From positions 5,589 to 42,877 of the forward strand of contig PKVW01000056.1 in NCBI GenBank assembly GCA_003131585.1: 37,289 nt of DNA, written 5' to 3'. The translations under genes were made by a program, and so were the position numbers. The DNA comes from Acidobacteriaceae bacterium (lineage in GTDB: Bacteria; Acidobacteriota; Terriglobia; Terriglobales; Acidobacteriaceae). Of the stretch, positions 23,426 to 32,800 are shown in pieces (position 1 is the stretch's first letter; each line of letters begins with the position of its first letter). Under the pieces are notes generated by a model. It did no database searches, was not told the origin of the DNA, and saw nothing but the letters and a program-made list of their open reading frames with translations.

Positions 23426-24474
23426 TGCACCTGACTTCCATTGGGTTGGGCATTGGTTTGGGCTTTGGGCTGGGTTGAGGACTGGATCTGCACGGACGGG
23501 GCGGCCGTGCCGGCGGTGGCCTTAATGGTCTTGCCCACGGCGCCCGAGTTGTCCGCGGAAATCGACTTGATATAGGCGACCAGGGCATTCAATTGTTCTT
23601 CGCTGACCAATCCCTGAAATGTAGGCATGATCGGCTGGAATCCTTTCACGCGCTTCCCGCCCGGATCGAGGATGCACTCGCGAACATAGTTCTCGTCGGC
23701 GGTGACGGTGCGGCCGTCTTCGAGTTGCACGGGCTTGCCGAAAACTCCCTGCAGATTGGGGCCGCGGCCCTGGGCGTCAGCGCGGTGGCAGGTGGAGCAG
23801 CCGAGCTCGGCGAAAAGTTTCTCGCCCGTCGCCGAGAGTGGACCGGTCGAACCGCCGTTCATCCACGCTTCATACTGAGCCGGTTGCATGACCACGACCG
23901 AGCCGACCATGCCGGAGTGCTGGGTACCGCAATATTCGGCGCAGAACAAATGATAAACGCCCGGCTTGGTGGCGCGGAACCAGGCCACGGTGTAGCGGCC
24001 CGGCAGCACGTCCTGCTTCATGCGGAAAGCGGGCACGAAGAAGCTATGAATCACATCCTGCGAAGTCATGATCATTTTGACGTCGCGTCCGACCGGGACG
24101 TGCAGTTCGTTGATCTCGCGCTGGCCTTCGGCGTGCTCCAGCTTCCACATCCATTGTTTTGCCACGACATAAACTTCGGCGGCGCCGGAGGGCGGAGTGC
24201 GCTCTTTGAAATAGACTGCGGCGCCCCAGACGAAGATCACCATAAAGACGATGAACGGGATGACGCTCCAGGTGATTTCCAGCGGGATGGAACCTTCGAT
24301 CTGCTCGGCGCGAACGCCGGGGCGGTGGCGGAATCGCGCGGCGAAAAAGATGAGGCAGGTGAAGATGAGCAGGGTCATCATCCCGGTGACGATGAGCAGA
24401 AAGATATAGAGAGCATCCACGTGGCCCGCCATGGTGGAGGCCTGCTCCGGCCATAATGGAAAATTATTGAGCAT
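23422..24474 (-). CDS. ctaC: Cytochrome c oxidase subunit II fused to cytochrome c
   Basis: The product is 350 residues. Two N-terminal helices are followed by a cupredoxin domain with the complete CuA set: His in [10 protein letters not shown], and [12 protein letters not shown] (Cys about 177 and 181, with Glu, His and Met). A fused cytochrome c domain follows (CSTCH near 225; distal Met probably in [10 protein letters not shown]), making this a caa3-type subunit. The last 45 residues are Ser/Thr/Gln/Pro-rich and likely disordered. Electrons enter through the fused heme and move to CuA, then to subunit I. It overlaps sco by 11 nt. No lipobox is seen. Confidence 0.93.
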   Translation of the reverse strand: MLNNFPLWPEQASTMAGHVDALYIFLLIVTGMMTLLIFTCLIFFAARFRHRPGVRAEQIEGSIPLEITWSVIPFIVFMVIFVWGAAVYFKERTPPSGAAEVYVVAKQWMWKLEHAEGQREINELHVPVGRDVKMIMTSQDVIHSFFVPAFRMKQDVLPGRYTVAWFRATKPGVYHLFCAEYCGTQHSGMVGSVVVMQPAQYEAWMNGGSTGPLSATGEKLFAELGCSTCHRADAQGRGPNLQGVFGKPVQLEDGRTVTADENYVRECILDPGGKRVKGFQPIMPTFQGLVSEEQLNALVAYIKSISADNSGAVGKTIKATAGTAAPSVQIQSSTQPKAQTNAQPNGSQVQ

Positions 24475-25339
24475 ACCGTGTCCGCGCCGCTTTTTTCCGG
24501 GTTACCGAGCGATCCAGCCGCCACAAGATGAAAAGAAAGATGCCCATGATGAGAATTGTCGCGGCCGCCGCCAGCCGCAGAATGTTCGAGACCATGGCGC
24601 CATACTTCCCGGTCTCCGGATCATAGTGATAGCAATAGAGCAGCACCTGATCCACGGCATTGCCGATCTTTCCCTGAGAAGCCTCCACCAGTCCCATGCG
24701 CAAATCCTTTGGCGGAAAATCCACGCCGTAGAAGTAGCGCGAGATGCGGCCTTGCGGCGTGAGCACCATGATGGCGGTGGCATGCGCGTACTGATTGCTC
24801 TTGGGATCGTATTGATACTGGAAGCCGACAACCTTGGTGAGCGCGTTAATCGAGTTCGGCTGGCCGGTGAGGAAATGCCAGCCCGCGGCAGCATTGGCGC
24901 GCCCGTAGCGCTTGACGTAGTCGATCTTCTTGGCGGCGGCCATCTCGGGAGTCTCGCGCGGATCGAAGCTCACGGTGACCACGTCGAATTCGTTGCCCAC
25001 GTCGAACTTCACCAGGCGCATGGCGCTGGAGAGTCCGGCCAGAGCCTCGCCGCATAGCATGGTGCAGTTGTAGTAAACCAGGTTGAGGATCAGGGGCTTG
25101 TGGCCGAAGTAATCCCCCAGCTTCACGGTCTTGCCGGTGTCGTCGCGGAAGGTGAGATCGGGCGGCACCTGCGCATCGAGGTGCTGCTCGATGCCGACGT
25201 TCTCGAGCCGCGGAGGCCGCGTGTTCGCGGGAGGAGACATGACGCCATTGTTCATCTGCGCCGAGGCGGAAGCTGCCAGCAGCGTGACGGCCAACGAGAC
25301 GGAGGCGGCGGAAATCGAATTGTTCTTCTTCAGGCTCAC
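24464..25339 (-). CDS. SCO1/SenC copper chaperone for the CuA site
   Basis: The product is 291 residues. A signal peptide (ending ASASAQ) is followed by a thioredoxin-like SCO domain with the copper-binding CTMLC (Cys about 89 and 93) and the third ligand His near 184 in YAHATAIMVL. A C-terminal helix (ILRLAAAATILIMGIFLFILW) anchors it, which is an extension not found in all Sco proteins. It delivers copper to, or reduces, the CuA cysteines of subunit II, whose gene follows with an 11-nt overlap. The start overlaps the previous gene by 4 nt. Confidence 0.9.
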   Translation of the reverse strand: MSLKKNNSISAASVSLAVTLLAASASAQMNNGVMSPPANTRPPRLENVGIEQHLDAQVPPDLTFRDDTGKTVKLGDYFGHKPLILNLVYYNCTMLCGEALAGLSSAMRLVKFDVGNEFDVVTVSFDPRETPEMAAAKKIDYVKRYGRANAAAGWHFLTGQPNSINALTKVVGFQYQYDPKSNQYAHATAIMVLTPQGRISRYFYGVDFPPKDLRMGLVEASQGKIGNAVDQVLLYCYHYDPETGKYGAMVSNILRLAAAATILIMGIFLFILWRLDRSVTRKKAARTRYAQ

Positions 25340-25848
25340 TTCTTGTCATCCTGCTTCTTGACGGTTCGCGTATTATCTGTTTCCTTCGTGGCGGCAGGAG
25401 CGTCGCTGGCTGCTTCTGGCGAACGCACGGGAAGTCCTTGTTGCACGAGCAAATCCATGGCGCGTTCAATGGGAATGCGCACCGTGCCGGCTTTTTCATC
25501 CGCCCAACCGTAGGTATTCAGGGTTTTGTCTTCTTCCAGACGGCTTCCGTTCAGTTGACCGCGCTCGTCTTCCTCCAGCTTGGGGTTGGGGAAGGCGCTC
25601 CGCGGGTATTCTGAGGAGATGTGCCTTGTGTCTGCGGGAAGATTGGTGACCAGAGGATTCACTGGAGGCTGCAAAGCTCTTTCGCGGTGATCGAGAAATA
25701 CATAGAGGCCCCTAAGGCCGAACATGCACAGCACCGTTCCCACCACCAGGGTCAACAAAAAATAGAGGATACCGGACACCGGCAGATCCTGGCGCTCGAA
25801 GCTGCCGTGCCCGGTTGTGTTCTCGTGTTTGCCGGTCTCGTGGTTCAT
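25336..25848 (-). CDS. Single-span membrane protein of the ACIII-caa3 operon, function unknown
   Basis: The product is 170 residues. A short polar N-terminus is followed by one transmembrane helix (ILYFLLTLVVGTVLCMFGLRGLYVF, about 27-51) and a soluble part of about 110 residues. The soluble part contains LNTYGWADEKAGTVRIPIERAMDLLVQQGLP, which looks like a small conserved fold, and then a Lys/Asp-rich tail. It contains no heme or metal motif. Similar proteins lie beside sco genes in related operons (from memory), so an assembly or stabilising role for the ACIII-oxidase complex is a reasonable guess. ATG 25848 lies at the end of a 14-nt repeat array. It overlaps sco by 4 nt. Confidence 0.7.
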   Translation of the reverse strand: MNHETGKHENTTGHGSFERQDLPVSGILYFLLTLVVGTVLCMFGLRGLYVFLDHRERALQPPVNPLVTNLPADTRHISSEYPRSAFPNPKLEEDERGQLNGSRLEEDKTLNTYGWADEKAGTVRIPIERAMDLLVQQGLPVRSPEAASDAPAATKETDNTRTVKKQDDKK

Positions 25849-25926
25849 CTCTGGTTGCTCATCTCTGGTCGCTCATCTCTGGTTGCTCATCTCTCTCTTT
25901 GCCCATCGCTCTTTGGCCATCTCTCG
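25841..25926 (-). repeat. 14-nt start-codon repeat array before the membrane-protein gene
   Basis: On the minus strand the units are GAGATGAGCAACCA (25893-25880), GAGATGAGCGACCA (25879-25866), GAGATGAGCAACCA (25865-25852) and a last GAGATGAACCA (25851-25841) that holds the true ATG. Two degenerate units (GAGAGATGGCCAAA, GAGCGATGGGCAAA) precede them. Three frames ATG AGC (A/G)AC CAG AGA TGA are chained, each TGA overlapping the next ATG. Confidence 0.93.
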
Positions 25927-25957
25927 TTGACATCCTTCATTGATCGTGCGTTCTTAT

Positions 25958-27163
25958 TCATGTGCCGGCTTGCAGAACTTCATGCGCATCCGGGTCATAG
26001 GCTGGCAGAAGGGGCAGCGAAGCCAGGTTGCGGAAGAAGTACCAAAGCCAGATACCGCCGATGGCGATGGGCACCACTACATCGGCCAGGGTCAGAACGA
26101 AAGTCCTCGAAAAATTCGGCTCGATGATCCAAAACAGATCGAGGTAGCGCATCAGCAACAGCCAGACCGCGAGCCACACCAGCCGGCGAATGTCGCGCTT
26201 AAATGGGCGCGAGAGCAACATGGCGAACGGAACGACGAATTGGAACAAAGCCAGAATCAGCCCAATCGATCCCCAACCGCCATTCAGTCGTCGGATGTAA
26301 AAGGTAATCTCCGCCGGCAGGTTTCCTGCCCAGATGATGAGCCACTGCGAGAATGAGAAGTACGCCCACATCATGATGAAGGTCAGTATCCACTTGCCGT
26401 GGTCATGGACAAAGTCAGGCTTCAGCATCTCCGACATGGGCTTGTAGTTGAAGAGGATGCGTTCGACTACGACCGCAAAGCACATGGCGGAGAGCACTTC
26501 GCCGATGAGAATGATCAGGCCGAAGATGGTGGAGATCCAACTGGGATCGAGGGACATGATCCAGTCAATGGCGGCGAAAGAGATGGTGAACGCGTAGAGG
26601 ATGAGTCCGGGGCCGCTGACTGCCTTGAACCGTCCCGAGTTGTCCGGGGCGTTGGGCCGGTCCGTCTCCTTCGACCATTTCGACAGCAAGAAAGAGAGCA
26701 GGTTCCAGATGGCGAAGTAGAGGACGGCGCGAATGACGAAGCCGTTCACCGTCAGATAGGTTTGCGTGATCTGTTCGAGGTGTTGGCGGAGATGCTTGTC
26801 TTCGATGTTGCCGAGTGGCTGCGCCCAGATATAGAGCCGCCGTATCCCGAGAATGACGGGAATGAAGAGAAGGGCAAGCAGCGGCAGCGTACGCATGGCC
26901 GCGCCCAGGATGCGGCGGATAACCGTGCCCCAGCCGCCTCCGGTAAGGTGGCGGATCATGAGAATCGCCATGGAGCCGAGCGCAACGCCCAGCCAGCACA
27001 TGAAGCCGAGCAGGTAGGCGCGATAGAATTCTTCGGGGCGGGTGAAAGCCAAGACAACGGCGATCACGGCGAAGACGACGCCAATCACCAGCGAGCGCTG
27101 AGAGATTTTTCTTACGACCTGCGGCGCCGTCAAATCGAGATGTGGAGTCTTCACGGCGCTCAT
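25958..27163 (-). CDS. actF: Alternative complex III subunit ActF (quinol:cytochrome c oxidoreductase membrane subunit)
   Basis: The product is 401 residues with about ten hydrophobic helices, for example LVIGVVFAVIAVVLAF, AYLLGFMCWLGVALGSMAILM, LPLLALLFIPVILG, ILYAFTISFAAIDWIMSL and ILTFIMMWAYFSFSQWLIIWAG. The YAFTISFAAIDWIMSLDPSW block is characteristic of ActF. It is a membrane subunit of ACIII related to the quinol-binding ActC fold, although quinol binding in ActF is doubtful. ATG 27163 overlaps the stop of actE by 4 nt. After its stop come 109 nt with a repeat array, then the next gene. Confidence 0.9.
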   Translation of the reverse strand: MSAVKTPHLDLTAPQVVRKISQRSLVIGVVFAVIAVVLAFTRPEEFYRAYLLGFMCWLGVALGSMAILMIRHLTGGGWGTVIRRILGAAMRTLPLLALLFIPVILGIRRLYIWAQPLGNIEDKHLRQHLEQITQTYLTVNGFVIRAVLYFAIWNLLSFLLSKWSKETDRPNAPDNSGRFKAVSGPGLILYAFTISFAAIDWIMSLDPSWISTIFGLIILIGEVLSAMCFAVVVERILFNYKPMSEMLKPDFVHDHGKWILTFIMMWAYFSFSQWLIIWAGNLPAEITFYIRRLNGGWGSIGLILALFQFVVPFAMLLSRPFKRDIRRLVWLAVWLLLMRYLDLFWIIEPNFSRTFVLTLADVVVPIAIGGIWLWYFFRNLASLPLLPAYDPDAHEVLQAGT

Positions 27164-27834
27164 CTGCGGTCCTCGGATTTTGCACTCGTCCCGGGCGCAG
27201 TTTCAGGCTCAATTGCGGGGAGGGTCGCGCCTGACCCCGGCTCGCCGCGGAACTTCGGAGGTTCCGAGGGCACGGCCTGTCCCGCGGGCACGTCCGCCTG
27301 GGTTGCGTTTTGACTGAACTGCAGCGCGCGGATGTAGGCAACGATGTTCCAGCGGTCTCGCGGCGGAATCTGCGCCGCATAATCGGGCATGATGCCGAAG
27401 CCGTTGGTAATCACGTCATAGAAGTAGCCCAGCGGGGCTTTCCGCAGCCGCTCGATGTGATACGACGGCGGCTTGCGCGCGAAGCCGCGCGAGGGGATGA
27501 AGCCGTTGCCGTCGCCGACACGCGAATGACAGGGAGCGCAATAGATGTCGAAGCGCTCGCGTCCCCGTTGCAGAACTTCTTTTGTCACCGGAAATGGCAT
27601 GGAGTCGCCGGGACTGTTCCCCGCTTTGCCGGTATAGAAATAAGTATCTTCGCGCAACTCGCCGCGGGCCACGGTACCCTCGACCGGCGGACGCTCGGAG
27701 CGCTGATCGGCGAAAAAGTCGCTGCGGGAAAGCGGATTCTGCCGCGGCTGCACGTGCATATCGAGACGGCAGGCCGCGAGCACCGCGATCGCTGCCAGCA
27801 GACCCACGACGGAAATTTGGCGGAGGCGCGGCAT
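27160..27834 (-). CDS. actE: Alternative complex III subunit ActE (monoheme cytochrome c)
   Basis: The product is 224 residues. The signal ends in VLAAC (Cys22), so it is a lipoprotein. A single heme motif CAPCH lies near residue 98, with a candidate Met ligand in NGFGIMPDYAAQIPPRDRW. The C-terminal 40 residues are Pro/Ala-rich. ActE is the peripheral monoheme cytochrome subunit that can hand electrons to the downstream acceptor, here probably the cytochrome domain of CtaC. It starts one base after the actD stop and overlaps actF by 4 nt. Confidence 0.9.
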   Translation of the reverse strand: MPRLRQISVVGLLAAIAVLAACRLDMHVQPRQNPLSRSDFFADQRSERPPVEGTVARGELREDTYFYTGKAGNSPGDSMPFPVTKEVLQRGRERFDIYCAPCHSRVGDGNGFIPSRGFARKPPSYHIERLRKAPLGYFYDVITNGFGIMPDYAAQIPPRDRWNIVAYIRALQFSQNATQADVPAGQAVPSEPPKFRGEPGSGATLPAIEPETAPGTSAKSEDRR

Positions 27835-28371
27835 CTAGCTGGGTACCTCCGAAATGGAGCGCGGCTGCAGGCTTTGCAGAAAACCGCGTGTGCCGGCCGG
27901 ATCGTACTTGGGGTCGGAGGAAAACACGATCAGGAAGAAGCGATCTTTAGACGCCAGCGCAAAACGCGGCACATTGAATACGGGATGATACGGCATGGGC
28001 AAGCCGTTCAGTGCGAGCATGCCGAACACCGCGGAGATTCCGGCAAAAAGAATCGTCATCTCGAACGTAATCACGATGAATGCGGGCCAGGAATGATAAG
28101 GCTTGCCGCCAATGTTGAGCGGATAATCCACCGCCGCCATCCAGTACTGCATGAGGTAGGCGCCGAGACCGCCGACGATGCCGCCGATCAGCACCACCAG
28201 CGGAACTTCATCGCGATGAAAACCAATTTCCTCAGCCAGGCCTTCGATGGGAAACGGGCTGTAGGCATCGATCTTTCTGTAGCCTGCCCGGTGCGTGCGG
28301 CGCGCCGCTTCGACCAGAGCGGTGGGCGAGTCGAACTCGGCCATCATGCCGTAGATGGGATCGCGCTTCAT
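27835..28371 (-). CDS. actD: Alternative complex III subunit ActD (DUF3341)
   Basis: The product is 178 residues. The N-terminal soluble part (YGMMAEFDSPTALVEAARRTHRAGYRKIDAYSPFPIEGL) is the DUF3341 signature. It is followed by a two-helix membrane hairpin (VPLVVLIGGIVGGLGAYLMQYW and FIVITFEMTILFAGISAVFGML). It has no cofactor motif. ActD is a membrane subunit of ACIII that contacts the quinol-side core. ATG 28371 overlaps the stop of actC by 4 nt. Confidence 0.92.
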   Translation of the reverse strand: MKRDPIYGMMAEFDSPTALVEAARRTHRAGYRKIDAYSPFPIEGLAEEIGFHRDEVPLVVLIGGIVGGLGAYLMQYWMAAVDYPLNIGGKPYHSWPAFIVITFEMTILFAGISAVFGMLALNGLPMPYHPVFNVPRFALASKDRFFLIVFSSDPKYDPAGTRGFLQSLQPRSISEVPS

Positions 28372-29744
28372 TCCGCTTTTACCTCCGCCTCGGGCAAGAG
28401 GGTGCGCATCTCAAAAATCGAGATCGCAGGCAGAATACGCAGGAAAAGGAACATGGCCGCCAGGAACATGCCGATGGTGCCGATGAAGGTCATCCAGTCC
28501 CAGCGCGTGGGGTAGTACATGCCCCAGGAAGAGTTCAGGAAGTCACGATGCAGGCTGACGACGACGATGATGAAGCGCTCCAGCCACATGCCCACCAGGA
28601 TCACGCCCGAAATCAGGAACAGCGCCACGGGGCTGGTGCGCAGCTTGCGAATCCACAGCACCTGGGGAATAAAAATGTTGCAGCTGAGCAGGGACCAGTA
28701 AGGAACGGCATAGGGACCATGCAGGCGGTTCCACAGCGTGAAGGCGTCGTAACGATCGCCGCTGTACCAGCCCATGAAGGCCTCGATGCCATAACCGTAG
28801 GCGACGATCAATCCCGTGGCCAGCATGACTTTCGCCGAGTTCTGCAGATGACGCTCGGTAATAAAATCTTCCAGGCCATAGATCTTGCGGATAGGAATGG
28901 CCAGCATGAGGACCATGGCAAATCCGGAGTAGATGGCGCCGGCAACAAAATACGGCGGAAAGATAGTGGTATGCCAGCCGGGCACGATGGCGATAGCAAA
29001 GTCAAAGCTCACGACGGTGTGGACCGAGAGCACGAGGGGCGTGGCTAATCCGGCCAAGAGAAGATAGGCAGTCTCGTAGCGGTGCCAGTGCCGCGCCGAT
29101 CCGCGCCAGCCCATCGAGAGCATGCCGTAGATTATTCTGGTCACAGGATGCGCCGCGCGATCGCGCAGCGTGGCCATGTCGGGGATCAAGCCGATGAACC
29201 AGAACAGCAGCGAGATGGTGGCGTAGGTGGAGACGGCGAAAACGTCCCACATGAGCGGGCTGCGAAATTGCGGCCACACGCCCATGGTGCTGGGATATGG
29301 AAAAAGCCAGTACGCCAGCCAGGGACGCCCGACGTGGATAAGAGGAAAGATTCCAGCCGCAGCCACGGCGAACAGCGTCATCGCTTCGGCGAAGCGGTTG
29401 ATGGAATTGCGCCACGATTGCCGCAGCAAGAGAAGGATGGCGGAGATGAGCGTGCCGGCGTGGCCAATGCCGATCCACCACACGAAATTGACGATGGCGA
29501 AACCCCAGCCGATGGGGATGTTCGCGCCCCAGATGCCGATGCCTTTCAGAAACAGGTAGCCGATGGCGTAGAGCATCATCATCGTCAACATGAAGGCAAT
29601 GCCGAAACCCAGGAACCACCCATTCGACGCGGGACGGGTCAGCACAATCGCGCTGATCTTTTCCGTGACCGTGCCGAAGGTGTAGCCCGGCTCGATTACC
29701 GGGGACCGTTGCGCGTCCTCCGTCATTTTGTATTGCTCTTCCAT
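28368..29744 (-). CDS. actC: Alternative complex III subunit ActC (NrfD/PsrC-like quinol-binding subunit)
   Basis: The product is 458 residues with about ten helices. The NrfD-type pattern is present: GWGFAIVNFVWWIGIGHAGTLISAILLLLRQSWRNSINRFAEAMTLFAV, then HVGRPWLAYWLFPYP and VVSFDFAIAIVPGWHTTIFPPYFVAGAIYSG. His in WIGIGHAG and the Asp in SFDFA are those expected around the quinol site. ActC oxidises quinol in the membrane and passes electrons to ActB. A 40-nt leader after the REP-like element separates it from actB. It overlaps actD by 4 nt. Confidence 0.93.
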   Translation of the reverse strand: MEEQYKMTEDAQRSPVIEPGYTFGTVTEKISAIVLTRPASNGWFLGFGIAFMLTMMMLYAIGYLFLKGIGIWGANIPIGWGFAIVNFVWWIGIGHAGTLISAILLLLRQSWRNSINRFAEAMTLFAVAAAGIFPLIHVGRPWLAYWLFPYPSTMGVWPQFRSPLMWDVFAVSTYATISLLFWFIGLIPDMATLRDRAAHPVTRIIYGMLSMGWRGSARHWHRYETAYLLLAGLATPLVLSVHTVVSFDFAIAIVPGWHTTIFPPYFVAGAIYSGFAMVLMLAIPIRKIYGLEDFITERHLQNSAKVMLATGLIVAYGYGIEAFMGWYSGDRYDAFTLWNRLHGPYAVPYWSLLSCNIFIPQVLWIRKLRTSPVALFLISGVILVGMWLERFIIVVVSLHRDFLNSSWGMYYPTRWDWMTFIGTIGMFLAAMFLFLRILPAISIFEMRTLLPEAEVKAE

Positions 29745-29753
29745 GAAGTAAGT

Positions 29754-29809
29754 CGGGCTAAAGCCCGTTTCTTAAGAATTGTCCTGTGCGGCGCGGCTGA
29801 AGCCGCGCC
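29754..29809. repeat. Two-hairpin REP-like element between actB and actC
   Basis: CGGGCT-AA-AGCCCG (29754-29767) and GGCGCGGCT-GA-AGCCGCGCC (29790-29809) are 22 nt apart, in the same order and with the same cores as the element at 17647-17700. Here the element lies in the 80-nt gap of an operon, so it would be in the mRNA and could stabilise or attenuate it. Confidence 0.85.
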
Positions 29810-29824
29810 CTTTCAAAGCCACTA

Positions 29825-32800
29825 TCATTCAACTATCGGCTTCCACGCGAAAGTCGCTGGAAACTCCGGGTTCGGGTTGCTTACTTCCGCCAGATACGTG
29901 GTCCGCGGGCGAGTATTGAGTTCGCCCAGCAGGCTGTAGTTGCGCGACTGCGCCTTCAACTTTGAGACCCGGCTGTTGGGGTCGTTGATGTTGCCGAACA
30001 CAATCGCTCCCGCCGGGCAGGACTGCTGGCACGCGGTCTGCAACTCGTTCTCGTGATTGCTGTCGTTGATCTTGCGGTCTTCACGCTCGGCGTCGATGCG
30101 GCGCTCGTTGATGCGCTGCACGCAGTACGTACACTTCTCCATCACGCCGCGGCTGCGCACGCTGACGTCGGGATTGCGCATCATCTTGTATTGCGGCGTC
30201 TCCCAATCCTGAAAGAGCAGGAAGTTGAACCGCCGCACCTTATAAGGACAGTTGTTCGAGCAATAGCGCGTGCCCACACACCGGTTGTAGACCATGTCGT
30301 TCAGGCCTTCGCTGGTGTGATTGGTGGCGCCCACGGGACAAACCACTTCGCACGGCGCGTCCTCGCATTGCATGCAGGGCACGGGCTGGAAGAATGCTTT
30401 GGGATTGTCGCGGTCGCCCTGATAATAGGCGTCGACGCGAATCCAGTGCATGTGCCGGCCGAGGGCGGCCTGCTCCTTGCCCACAACCGCGATGTTGTTT
30501 TCCGACTGGCAGGCCAGCATGCAGTTGTTGCAGCCCACGCAGGAGTTCAGATCAATCGTCATGCCCCAGGCGTAGGCCTCGTCTTTATAGGGATAAGGCT
30601 GATAGAGGGTAAGTCCGGGCGCGGGCTCGTCTTCTTTCGCGAAGTTTGGTTCTTTGCGATATTCCTCAAGCGTGGTTTCGCGGACCAGCGGACGATGGCC
30701 GCCATCGGGCGTATCCATGCTCTGATAGCCTTGCGTGGAAGCGAGCTTGTAGGTGTCCCCGGTCTTGCGGATTTGCAGGCCGGTAGCGATCCACGGCGCG
30801 GAGCTTGTGCGCAACGCATAAGCATCGAAACCCTGTGCTGTTCCGACTCTGCCCGCTCGCGTGCGGCCGTAGCCGAGTGTGACCGTGACGGAGTTGTCGG
30901 GATGGCCGGCTTGAATCCAAACCGGGCCGGTGACTTTCTTGCCATTCAGCTCCAGTTCGACAACGTCTTCCACTTTGATCTGCAACCGCTCGGCCATCTT
31001 GGGGCCGATGAGCACGGCGTTGTCCCAGGTGAGCTTGGTCATCGGCTTGGGAAGTTCCTGCAGCCAGCCGTTGTTGGAGAATTGTCCGTCGTAGATGGTG
31101 GGATCGCGGCGGATGTTGAGCTCGATGGAGTTGGAGTTCGTGCTGGCTGCGAGAGGCGGATTGAGATTGTCGGATTTTGCGGCAACCTGCTTCGCTCCGA
31201 ACGCCGTTCCTTCAATCCAACCATCGTGCAACGACTTGCGCCAGAACTGCTCGAAGTCAGGCCCAGCGTGCTGTTTTTGCCAGTAGGCGCGAGTGAGGTC
31301 GTAACCTGTCGCGTCGGCCTGGCCGGAGAGCAGCGCGACGAACTCCACAGCGCTCTTGCCGTTGTAAAGCGGGGCGATCAGCGGCTGGACGATGCTGACC
31401 GTGCCATCGTAAGCGCGGGCGTCGCCCCATGCCTCAAGTTCGTGCGCCTGATTAATGTGCCACTGACAAAGTTCGGCGGTCTCGTTCTGATAAAGACCGA
31501 GGTGTACGCGCAGAGGCACTTTGTTACCGTTCAGCAGTTCGGCGAATCTGAGATCGGCGGGAGCATCGTACGCCGGATTGCCGCCGAGGATGACCAGTAC
31601 ATCCACTTTGCCGGCGTTCATGTCGGCGACGAGATCTTTGATTGAATCGGTCTGATTGACCGGGTTCGTATCGATGGTGTCGGTATAGAACACGGTCTTG
31701 CCGACGTTCCCGAGTTTTGCGTTAATCGCGTGGGCTAAGGCGTGAACCCCGGGCGACTGATGGCCTCCAGCGATTACTACGCTCGATCCGCTATGAACCC
31801 GCAAGTCCTGCATAACGCCTACCAGATAGTTCAATTGCTGCTCGTCGGGAAGACTGGCATGGGTGCCGATTCCGCATCCCGCCGCCAGAGCGTGGGCAAA
31901 ATTGTCGATATCACTTGCCCTCATTGGCAGCCGATGATCCGCCTTCGCTCCCGTTGTCGTCGGCGTGCTCTCGACCACGTACAGCCGGTTCATGTTGCCA
32001 TCGGGATTGCGCCGCTTGGCGAAATCGCGGATGTAGCGGACATTTCCCGGAAAACCCGCATACAGGAAGTCGGCGTCGAGCGAGACACTTACGTCGGCCT
32101 TTTCAAAATCGTAGCGCGTCTCGACCGGCTGTCCGAAGGCCAGCTTCGCGCCTTCGAGGACGTTGTCGCGGTTGACCGGCTCGTACACATGCCACTTGGC
32201 TTGCGGATACATCTTCAGGAAGTTGCGCAGTTGATCGGCGAGCGCGGGAGAAGAGATCGTCGGCGTGAGAATGCGAATGCCCGCGCCTTGCAGCGCTTTC
32301 TGCGCACTGAGCGGGCCGCGAATCGCGGTTAGAAACGACTGCCAGGAGCGCTGGTCGCCCATCGACATCACGCTCTGCGAGCGGTCGGGATCGTACATTC
32401 CGAGAATCGAAGCTTGCGCGAAAATGTCCGTGCCGCCGAGCGACGCGGGATGCCGGTCGTTGCCTTCAATCTTTGTCGGACGGCCGAGGTGGCTCTCGAC
32501 CAGCAACGGGCTGGCGTATCCGCCGAGCGTCATTGCTGTGGCGTAGAACATCGGGCGTCCGGGAATCACGTCCTCAGGCTGGCGGACGTATGGGACGATC
32601 GGTTCGAGCGGCAGACGCACGCATCCGCTCATGCCGGCCAGCGCCATGGACGCGCCCATGACTTTCAGGAAGCCGCGGCGCGAGACGGAATCCACCCACT
32701 CGGAAGCGCCTTTGGGAAATTCGCGGTGCAGCGCCTCGTGGAAAGCGGGGCTGCCGGCAAGCTCTTCCAGGCTGCGCCAGTATTCCGGGCCAGCCTTTTC

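Noticed and set aside
22505-23434. Long + frame opposite ctaD
   Set aside because: It is antisense to oxidase subunit I. The translation is a low-complexity run of Asp, Glu, Gly and His with no recognisable fold.
27310-28515. 401-codon + frame across actC-actE
   Set aside because: It is antisense to three ACIII genes that are clearly identified by motif and gene order.
30053-31645. Long open frame (530 codons) on + inside actB
   Set aside because: It is antisense to a gene with clear Fe-S motifs. Its length reflects GC-rich third positions, and its translation is rich in Val/Ala/His/Arg without any domain.
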